Source of the DNA: Occultella aeris
GTDB taxonomy: Bacteria > Actinomycetota > Actinomycetes > Actinomycetales > Beutenbergiaceae
Direction: 5' to 3'
Assembly (NCBI RefSeq): GCF_902703175.1
Contig: NZ_CACRYJ010000058.1
Location: 142,087 to 206,086 of the forward strand
DNA: 64,000 bases
Of this stretch, positions 57,206 through 64,000 are shown in pieces (the first letter of the stretch is position 1; every line of letters begins with the position of its first letter). The position numbers were made by a program, and so were the translations under genes. The notes beneath the pieces were generated by a model that was not told the origin of the DNA, ran no database searches, and saw only the letters and a list, made by a program, of their open reading frames with translations.

Positions 57206-57910
57206 TCACTCCTCGCCGAAGCCGGCCTCCACGTCCGCCACGATCGCCTCCAGGGCCTGCGCGGCCTGCGGCCCGGTGGCACGCAGGTGCAGTTCGGCAC
57301 CGCCGGTCAGGCCCAGTCCCATCAGGGCCAGCACGCTGGCCGCGTCCACCCCGTTCAGGGTCACCTCGGCGTCGAAGTCCGCTGCCTTGCGGGCCAGGGT
57401 GGCCGCAGGCCGGGCGTGCAGCCCGAGCCGGTTGCGCAGCACAACGGAGCGCTCGACGGCGTCCGCGGCCTCCACGGCGACGTCGCCCGCCGTGGTGCTC
57501 GCCCCGATCGTCGCCGAGTCGCCGAACGAGTCGATCGCGGTGCGCGCGGCCGCGCCGACCGCGGCGGCGTCGCCGCCGGACTGGGCCGCGACCGCAGCCG
57601 CGACCGCCCCCTCGACGAACGGGGCGTCGACCATGACCACGCGGTCGTCGTCGAGCACGTCCACGACCGACTCCGCCGTGAGCGCTGCCGACCCCAGGTC
57701 GGTGAGGATCGCGACCGCTGTCGCCCCGCCGTCGAGCAGCGCCGTGACGGCCTGCTCGACCAGGTCGTAACTCGTCCCGATCCGGCCGTCCTCGGTGCCC
57801 CCGGCCGCCCTGATGGCCACGTCCGGAGCCATCTGCTGGGCCACCTCGACGGCGCCCGCAGCCAGTTGCGCGGAGTGGGAGACGAGCACGAGCGCCGTGG
57901 CGGCGCTCAC
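57206..57910 (-). CDS. dhaM: DhaM: PTS EIIA (DHA-type) fused to HPr
   Basis: Phosphodonor subunit of PTS-type dihydroxyacetone kinase. The EIIA domain (about 1-135) has H12 in ALVLVSHSAQLA. The HPr domain (about 150-234) has H165 in LRNRLGLHARPAATLARK. It lacks the EI-derived third domain of the E. coli DhaM, so phosphate must pass from a separate Enzyme I. It overlaps dhaL by 4 bp (dhaK-dhaL-dhaM order). Confidence 0.93.
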   Translation of the reverse strand: MSAATALVLVSHSAQLAAGAVEVAQQMAPDVAIRAAGGTEDGRIGTSYDLVEQAVTALLDGGATAVAILTDLGSAALTAESVVDVLDDDRVVMVDAPFVEGAVAAAVAAQSGGDAAAVGAAARTAIDSFGDSATIGASTTAGDVAVEAADAVERSVVLRNRLGLHARPAATLARKAADFDAEVTLNGVDAASVLALMGLGLTGGAELHLRATGPQAAQALEAIVADVEAGFGEE

Positions 57911-58571
57911 TCCGCCGCCCCGGCCCCGGCGGCCTCGGCGACGTCCGCGGCCACCGCGAGGAGCAGGGCGGAGGACTCCGCACCCGGGTCACGGTGCCCG
58001 ACGGCCCGCTCCCCCAGATAACTGGCCCGGCCCTTGCGCGCCACCAGCGGATCGGTCGACTCGGCACCGGTGCGGGCCGCCGTCGCCGCCGCGCGCAGCG
58101 CCTGCGTGGCCGTCCCCCCGCCGTCGGCGACCGCCAGCGCGGCCGCGGCCGCAGGGGTCCACGCGTCGACCATGGTCTTGTCGCCCACCTCGGCCTTGCC
58201 GCGGGCGACGATGCCGCCGACGGCGGCGTCGAGCAGTGCCGCGACGCCGGCGGCGTCGACCGTAGGGCCGTCGGCGACCTTGGCGGCACGCAGATACGCC
58301 GTCCCGTACAGCGGGCCGGCCGCACCGCCGACTGTGGACATCAGCGTGGTTGCGACCAGCTTGAGCACGTCGCCGACCGAGTCCGGCTTCGGGGTGTCCG
58401 GATTGTCCAGCTTGACCAGCACCGCCTTGAAGCCGCGGTCGAGGTTCTCGCCGTGGTCGCCATCACCGATGGCGCGGTCCAGATCGATCAGCTCCATCCG
58501 GTGCTCACCGACGACGGCGGCACTGCGGCGGACCCACTCGGTCGCCCAGGCGACGTCCAGCACGTCCGCCA

Positions 58572-58572
<1 letters not shown>
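57907..58572 (-). CDS. dhaL: DhaL: ADP-binding subunit of dihydroxyacetone kinase
   Basis: 221-residue helical subunit that holds ADP/ATP-Mg and transfers phosphate to dihydroxyacetone. The Mg/nucleotide-binding aspartates are in DRAIGDGDHGENLDRG; TTLMSTVGGAAGPLYG and GDKTMVDAWTPAAAA are typical. The start at 58572 shares a base with the dhaK stop (TGATG). Works with DhaK and DhaM. Confidence 0.95.
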
Positions 58573-59579
<1,007 letters not shown>

Positions 59580-59764
59580 GACTGCTCCTTCGCATCTGCG
59601 CCCCGGCGATCGGCCGAAGGCTCTGGGGATGGAACTGGGAGGGGACACTGCGCTCCCAACTCTGTACCTCTCGGCACGGATTTGCCTAGCGATTGGACCA
59701 ACGTGCGCCCGCCACCCGACGCCGCGCACGGGCGGGCGCCGGCCGGCGGCATAGTCTCCTCGCG

Positions 59765-60607
59765 ATGCCCCTCACACTCACTCCGGCACAGCGACGTGCG
59801 CTCGCGCACGTGGCTGCGCAGGTTGAACGTCGCGCCGGGCCGCCGCTCGCGTCGGAGCAGCGGGTGACCCTGCAGTTCCACCCGGACCGGCTCGCCGACG
59901 GGCGTCCGATCCTGGCAGCGATGGCCGACGACGGCCGGTACCGCTCGCAGTTCGAGACCCGCACGAGCAATGGTGGGCTGACCGCCCACCCGGGCGGCGA
60001 ACGCTGGGGTTGGGAGAGCCGCCTCTTCGGCAGCGCGTACGACGACGCACCACCTGACCAGCGGCCGGTGTACGGCGCACTGAACCACCGCCGTCGGGCC
60101 GTGGGAGGCGCGCAGCGCTTCGGCTCCGCCCACTTCCGGCTGACCGCCGACGTCAACGCCCGCACCACGTTCTGCTATCCGGACAGCGTGCTGGAGCCGG
60201 TCGACTTCGGGGTGGCCGAACGGATGCCGCTGATCGCCATCGCCGATGCGGACTCGGCCGACCTGCTCGACGATTGCATCGAGGCGCACGTGCACGGGCC
60301 GGTCCGGATCCCCGGCGACGTCGAGGCACTGGTGCTCGACCCCTGTTTCCGGGGTACCGCCGTGGAGTCCGACGCTGCCCGGCTCGGCTGCGCGGTCGAG
60401 TGGCATCCCGGCTTCCGGATCACCGCCGAGGAGTTGACGGCGCACCCGGCCTACCGCGGACGGCGGTTCGTCGAACTCGGGCTGCGCCTCGCCGTCGACG
60501 GCGTTCTGGACGCGACCATGATCGGTACCGCCGCCCGCGATGGAAACCACGACGAGCAGGACCTCAAGCGAGTCTGGCACCTGCTCGCTAGGTTCGGGTC
60601 GCCGTGA
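59765..60607 (+). CDS. DUF3626 family protein
   Basis: 280-residue protein that fits DUF3626, a family of unknown function. Conserved-looking segments: [73 protein letters not shown] and [12 protein letters not shown]. Several His, Asp and Arg residues in these blocks suggest a metal-dependent or toxin-like enzyme, but this is a guess. The ATG at 59765 is chosen. Its end overlaps the convergent methyltransferase gene by 20 bp. Confidence 0.83.
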   Translation: MPLTLTPAQRRALAHVAAQVERRAGPPLASEQRVTLQFHPDRLADGRPILAAMADDGRYRSQFETRTSNGGLTAHPGGERWGWESRLFGSAYDDAPPDQRPVYGALNHRRRAVGGAQRFGSAHFRLTADVNARTTFCYPDSVLEPVDFGVAERMPLIAIADADSADLLDDCIEAHVHGPVRIPGDVEALVLDPCFRGTAVESDAARLGCAVEWHPGFRITAEELTAHPAYRGRRFVELGLRLAVDGVLDATMIGTAARDGNHDEQDLKRVWHLLARFGSP

Positions 60608-61427
60608 GCAGCAGGTACTCCCACTCCATCCCGAACGACCCGCCGACGTCGCGCCCGTACTGCTCGCCGAGGCCGGCCAGTGCGGTGTCCAGGGCGGCGA
60701 CCTTCTCCGGGTCGGCAGCGATGGCGCGGTAGACCGCGATCGTGGGCCCGTACGTCTCCTTGAAGTAGTCGCGGAACGCCTCGCCGTCCGCGAAGGCGTC
60801 GACCACGAGGGTGCGGCGCTGTGCCGTCCGGACCTCGGCGCCGTCTCCGAGCAGGGCGCGGACGTGGTCCTCCCGACCCCACAGCGGCGGGGGCTGGGCT
60901 CCGGGCGGGGGCGGCGGGGCGAACGGCTTCATGGTGGCGAACATCTGGCCGATGAATCCTTCGGGCGTCCAGGAGAGCAACCCGATGGTTCCGCCGGGGC
61001 GGGTGACCCGGAGGAGTTCATCGGCGGCGTCCTGGTGATGGGGCGCGAACATGACGCCCACGCAGGACAGGACGACGTCGAAGACGCCGTCGTCGAACGG
61101 AAGCGCCTCGGCGTCCGCCTCCTGCCAGTCCAGGTCCAGGCCGGTGCCGGCGACGGTCCGCTCGCCGATCTCGAGGAGGGCGGGGGTGAGGTCGCTCGCG
61201 ACCACGTGCGCGCCGACGCGGGCCGCGGGGACGGCGGCGTTGCCGGTGCCGGCGGCGACGTCCAGGACCTGCTGCCCCGGGGTGATGCCGGCGGCCTCGA
61301 CGAGCACGGGTCCCAGTGACGGGATGATCTCTGCGGCGACCCGGTCGTAGGCGCCGAGGCCCCACATGGTGCGGTGCTTCGCCTTGAGTTCGCGGTCGGT
61401 GGGGTAGGTGGTGATCGGTTGTGCCAT
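60588..61427 (-). CDS. Class I SAM-dependent methyltransferase
   Basis: 279-residue methyltransferase. Motif I VLDVAAGTGNAAVPAAR, motif II region HVVASDLTP, motif IV FDDGVFDVVLSCVGVMF and post-IV RVTRPGGTIGLLSWTP. A proline-rich loop (PPPPPGAQPPPLWG) interrupts the C-terminal half. ATG at 61427 (MAQPITTYPTDRELKA). It is divergent from an HxlR regulator with a 150-bp gap and shares a probable operator. Substrate unknown; HxlR-linked methyltransferases often respond to small toxic compounds. Confidence 0.88.
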   Translation of the reverse strand: MAQPITTYPTDRELKAKHRTMWGLGAYDRVAAEIIPSLGPVLVEAAGITPGQQVLDVAAGTGNAAVPAARVGAHVVASDLTPALLEIGERTVAGTGLDLDWQEADAEALPFDDGVFDVVLSCVGVMFAPHHQDAADELLRVTRPGGTIGLLSWTPEGFIGQMFATMKPFAPPPPPGAQPPPLWGREDHVRALLGDGAEVRTAQRRTLVVDAFADGEAFRDYFKETYGPTIAVYRAIAADPEKVAALDTALAGLGEQYGRDVGGSFGMEWEYLLLTATRT

Positions 61428-61497
61428 GGTTCGGCGCTCCTTCGTTGGGGGAGATTCCAGGGTGCGGCCGGTGGACCCGCGCCTCCAGTGCCATCTC

Positions 61498-61515
61498 TGA
61501 ACCGGAGGTGGTTCA
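61498..61515. promoter_or_regulatory. Candidate HxlR operator in the methyltransferase/HxlR intergenic region
   Basis: Inverted repeat TGAACC (61498-61503) and GGTTCA (61510-61515) with a 6-bp spacer GGAGGT, lying 71 bp upstream of the methyltransferase start and 63 bp upstream of the HxlR start. Suitable for an HxlR dimer controlling both directions. Confidence 0.45.
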
Positions 61516-61577
61516 CGATCTGTACTGGTCAGCGGGCCGTCGCGGGCGTCTAATTGGCGCAGGACGAGGAGGTCGCC

Positions 61578-62255
61578 ATGGCGACGTACGGTCAGTTCTG
61601 CCCTGTCGCGAAGGCGATGGAAGTGCTCGACGAGCGCTGGACGCTGCTGATCATCCGGGAGCTGATCTCCGGCAGCAGCCACTTCAACGAGTTGCGCCGC
61701 GGGCTGCCGAAGATGTCCCCGGCACTGCTCTCCAAGCGCCTGCGCAGCCTCGACCGGGCCGGCCTGGTGCGCCGGGTGGAGGTGGGCGGCAAGGTCAGCT
61801 ACGCCCTGACCGAGTCCGGGCTGGACCTGCAGGAGGTGGTCGAGGCACTCGGCGTCTGGGGCCTGCGGTGGGTCGGTGACCTCGGCGAGGACGACCTGGA
61901 CCCGCACCTGCTGTTCTGGGATATGCGCCGGACCATCCCCGTGGCGGCGTGGCCGCGGACGCGTACGGTGCTGGAGTTCCGGCTCTCCGACCTACCGCAC
62001 CGGGTCGGCGGATGGTGGTTGGTGGTCGCCGGTGACGACGTGGACGTCTGCGACTACGACCCGGGATTCGGTTCGATCGCCACTGTCCAGACGACCCTGC
62101 GCACGCTGGTTCGGTTGTGGCGCGGGGAGGCCCGATGGGAGGGAGCTCTGCGCTCGGGGGACGTCACCGTCGAAGGGCCCGCGGACGTCAGGCGGGCGAT
62201 CCCGGGCTGGCTCGGGCAGATGCGCCTGGCCGACGTCGCCGCCGCCCGGGCCTGA
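61578..62255 (+). CDS. HxlR family transcriptional regulator
   Basis: 225-residue regulator. The N-terminal winged helix (about 1-100) has FCPVAKAMEVLDERWTLLII, SHFNELRRGLPKMSPALLSK and LRSLDRAGLVRRVEVGGKVS. The remaining 125 residues form a less common C-terminal extension (SCP2/effector-like, with WWLVVAGDDVDVCDYDPG). The ATG at 61578 follows GAGGAGG. Divergent from a methyltransferase gene, which it probably controls. Confidence 0.92.
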   Translation: MATYGQFCPVAKAMEVLDERWTLLIIRELISGSSHFNELRRGLPKMSPALLSKRLRSLDRAGLVRRVEVGGKVSYALTESGLDLQEVVEALGVWGLRWVGDLGEDDLDPHLLFWDMRRTIPVAAWPRTRTVLEFRLSDLPHRVGGWWLVVAGDDVDVCDYDPGFGSIATVQTTLRTLVRLWRGEARWEGALRSGDVTVEGPADVRRAIPGWLGQMRLADVAAARA

Positions 62256-62272
62256 GCCCTGGGGTGGTCGCC

Positions 62273-62308
62273 GGCTCCCGGGAGGCCGCTGGCTCCCGGG
62301 AGGCCGCT
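62273..62308. repeat. Two copies of an 18-bp tandem repeat
   Basis: GGCTCCCGGGAGGCCGCT occurs twice in direct succession (62273-62290 and 62291-62308), just after the HxlR stop. The core CTCCCGGGAG is itself a palindrome, so each unit could form a hairpin. Confidence 0.75.
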
Positions 62309-62385
62309 GGACTCGGGTGGGTGGTCGCAGGCTCGCCGGGCGTGGCGAGTGGAGCCGCTCCGGCCCGGCGTGATCCCCTTGGCGC

Positions 62386-62982
62386 ATGTTGCCGCTCGAA
62401 CAAATCACCCTGACCGGCCACCTGGTTCGGCTGGAGCCGCTCTCCCCCGCGCACCACGACGGCCTCGTCGACGCGGTCCAGGACGGTCAGATGTGGGACC
62501 GCTGGTACACCTCGATCCCCCGGCCGGAGGAGATGGCCGCGGAGATCGAGAGCCGACTGGAGCGTCAGGCTCGCGGCGAGATGCTGGCGTTCACAGCACT
62601 CCGGCCGGACGGGACGGTCCTCGGGATGACCACGTACTACGACTGGGACCCTGCGGTGCCACGCCTGGAGATCGGGTACACCTGGAACCGGGCCTCGGCC
62701 CACGGGAGTGGCACGAACGCGGAGTCGAAGTTGCTGCTGCTCAAGCATGCGTTCGAGACCCTGGGGTGCGAGTGCGTCGGCCTGCGCACGCAGTGGGTGA
62801 ACCACCAGTCCCGGGCCGCCATCGAACGGCTCGGTGCGAAGCAGGACGGCGTGCTGCGCGCGAACCGGCGCTTCCGCAACGGCGCCCTGCTGGATGCGGT
62901 CCTCTACTCGATCCTGCGGGCGGAGTGGCCCGCGGTCAGGGCGAACCTGGAGCACCGACTGCGGAACCGGATCCCCGGCTGA
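62386..62982 (+). CDS. GNAT acetyltransferase (RimJ/RimL type)
   Basis: 198-residue N-acetyltransferase: LTGHLVRLEPLSPAHHDGLV at the N-terminus, AFTALRPDGTVLGMTTYYDW, RLEIGYTWNRASAHGSGTNA and SRAAIERLGAKQDGVLRANR, the pattern of RimJ/RimL-like enzymes (Acetyltransf_3). Target unknown. Start ATG at 62386 with a weak ribosome binding site. It is on the same strand as the HxlR gene but separated by 130 bp. Confidence 0.87.
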   Translation: MLPLEQITLTGHLVRLEPLSPAHHDGLVDAVQDGQMWDRWYTSIPRPEEMAAEIESRLERQARGEMLAFTALRPDGTVLGMTTYYDWDPAVPRLEIGYTWNRASAHGSGTNAESKLLLLKHAFETLGCECVGLRTQWVNHQSRAAIERLGAKQDGVLRANRRFRNGALLDAVLYSILRAEWPAVRANLEHRLRNRIPG

Positions 62983-63071
62983 TCGGGCCTGACGGGTGCG
63001 ATCATGCGGCGCATCCGCCGGATGAGCCGCGGAGTCGCACTCTCGAGGCGGTCAGCTCCCAGACGGGCTCG

Positions 63072-63380
63072 TCAGTTCTCCACGCGGACCAGGAGCAGGT
63101 CCGTCAGCGGCTCGTACACGTGGACCAGCTCCGGGGTGCCCCAGGTGCCCACCGATGAGGTCAGCTTCGCCCACAGGCCGAGCTTCTTCCGGTTCGGGGC
63201 GTCGGCTGCGTCCACGGTGAGCGTGAAGTCCGCGTCCCCCACCCCCGCGTCGAAGGCTGCCCCGGCGAGCACCTCGCCGTCGTGGGCGACCAGTTTGACC
63301 GTGAAGACCGAGCCCTCCGGGAGAGCGATGCGCTCCCGGATCCCGACGGTGCCGTTGACGGTGACGATGTTGGAGGTCAT
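63072..63380 (-). CDS. YbaY/YscW-like small protein
   Basis: 102-residue beta-rich protein. IVTVNGTVGIRERIALPEGS resembles the YbaY family (YscW-like), normally lipoproteins, but here there is no signal peptide or lipobox, so it is probably cytoplasmic. Also present are FTLTVDAADAPNRKKLGLWA and VYEPLTDLLLVRVEN. Function unknown. ATG at 63380. Confidence 0.6.
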   Translation of the reverse strand: MTSNIVTVNGTVGIRERIALPEGSVFTVKLVAHDGEVLAGAAFDAGVGDADFTLTVDAADAPNRKKLGLWAKLTSSVGTWGTPELVHVYEPLTDLLLVRVEN

Positions 63381-63477
63381 CTGGTGATCGTAGGTCCGAT
63401 CGCACCCAGAGAGCTCAGGTGATCGGCCATTGGTGCGGCCGACACTCGAGCGGTTCGGTAAATACTCGAGCCCGGCG

Positions 63478-63924
63478 TCAGAGCACCCGACCGTCGCGCA
63501 GCGCGGTGATGGCCTTCTCGACCCGCCTGGTCCGGGTCTCGTCCGTCTTCGCGTCCGCCACGGGCAGCGTGAAGCGCTTCTGCTTGCTGGCCGAGAGCGA
63601 GTCGTAGAAGGACTTGGCCGCGGGGTCCTCCGCCAGCGCCGCCGCGAGCTCCGGCGGGACTTCTGTCACACGAGGTTCCGTGTCGAGCACGACGTCCACC
63701 TCGACCGTGTCGCCGCCGGCAACACCCGCAGCCGCACGGTTCGCCGCGCTCAGGGAGATCATGAACTGACCCTCATAGGACACGGCCGAACTGCGGTACG
63801 TGTGACCGTTGATGGTCACGACAACAAGGTGCCGCTTCGCCGGCCCCAGCCCTGCCATGACCTGCTCCGGAACTGGAACGCCAGTGTTGTTCCCGGTCTG
63901 ATGGATCGTCGTCGTGTATCGCAT
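63478..63924 (-). CDS. DUF1905/YdeI-like domain protein
   Basis: 148-residue protein with an N-terminal DUF1905 domain (TTIHQTGNNTGVPVPEQV, VVVTINGHTYRSSAVSY, GGDTVEVDVVLDTEPR) and a C-terminal YdeI/OmpD-associated helix region (SFYDSLSASKQKRFTLPVAD, ETRTRRVEKAITALRDGR). These domains are common in actinobacteria; no biochemical role is established. Start ATG at 63924 is the family-like one (MRYTTTIHQTG); 15 further codons are ignored. The last 76 bp of the window hold nothing recognisable. Confidence 0.85.
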   Translation of the reverse strand: MRYTTTIHQTGNNTGVPVPEQVMAGLGPAKRHLVVVTINGHTYRSSAVSYEGQFMISLSAANRAAAGVAGGDTVEVDVVLDTEPRVTEVPPELAAALAEDPAAKSFYDSLSASKQKRFTLPVADAKTDETRTRRVEKAITALRDGRVL

Positions 63925-64000
63925 GCGCCCTAGTTTGCCGACTGCTTGCGGCCGAGAACAGACCCTCACCGCCCTGCTGGCTAGAAGGGTGGTGGTGCGT

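Noticed and set aside
63430..63477. Direct repeat ACTCGAG near 63.4 kb as an attachment site
   Set aside because: Seven bases repeated about 20 bp apart, with no recombinase gene nearby; well within chance.

Overview
The window is high-GC DNA from an actinomycete (Actinomycetota). The order of the translation, secretion and nitrogen genes, the actinobacterial family proteins (a DUF2469 protein between yraN and rnhB, a DUF4233 protein beside ndk, a TIGR03668-type F420-dependent oxidoreductase) and the Ala/Glu-rich tails on S2 and S16 all fit. Micrococcales (Beutenbergiaceae, Ruaniaceae or Bogoriellaceae-like) is my best guess, but that placement is inference. I see no rRNA, tRNA, CRISPR array, phage gene or insertion sequence. 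Many neighbouring genes overlap by 4 bp (ATGA or GTGA) or 1 bp (TGATG), which suggests translational coupling.

Region 1 (1-29.9 kb, almost all on the minus strand) is a conserved housekeeping block. Read in the direction of transcription it runs smc, a small membrane protein, ftsY, amtB-glnB-glnD, ffh, an amidohydrolase, an inserted ABC-exporter operon under a YtrA-type GntR repressor, rpsP-khpA-rimM-trmD, rplS, lepB-rnhB-DUF2469, yraN-comM-dprA-xerC, a methyltransferase, then rpsB-tsf-pyrH-frr. A single M23 peptidase gene points the other way beside rpsB. Notable variants are a TrmD fused to a GNAT acetyltransferase, a GlnD without its ACT domains, and an M23 protein with CLH in place of HxH.

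Region 2 (30.2-40.9 kb) is an accessory carbohydrate locus. A five-gene plus-strand operon encodes a lipoprotein solute-binding protein, two permeases, an ATPase and a PHP-domain metallohydrolase. Next come a minus-strand regulator joining a DeoR-type HTH to a LacI-type sensor domain, and, divergent from it, a 1260-residue secreted heparinase II/III-like protein. That protein has discoidin-like, Big-like and DNRLRE-like modules and a C-terminal array of 19-20-residue repeats. The lyase could depolymerise a glycan, the transporter import a product, the PHP enzyme process it and the hybrid regulator sense it. This link is inferred from position.

Region 3 (40.9-64 kb) is mixed: an FtsX-type ABC transporter, prephenate dehydratase, an ABC exporter divergent from a NarL-type two-component system, methylmalonate-semialdehyde dehydrogenase, a sugar isomerase/hydroxyacid dehydrogenase pair, ndk with DUF4233, a 14-TM MFS exporter with a His-rich tail, a PTS-type dihydroxyacetone kinase (dhaK-dhaL-dhaM), an HxlR/methyltransferase divergon and several small proteins.

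Start codons are my choices based on Shine-Dalgarno sequences, overlaps and family N-termini. Functions come from recognising sequence motifs by eye; no database search was run.
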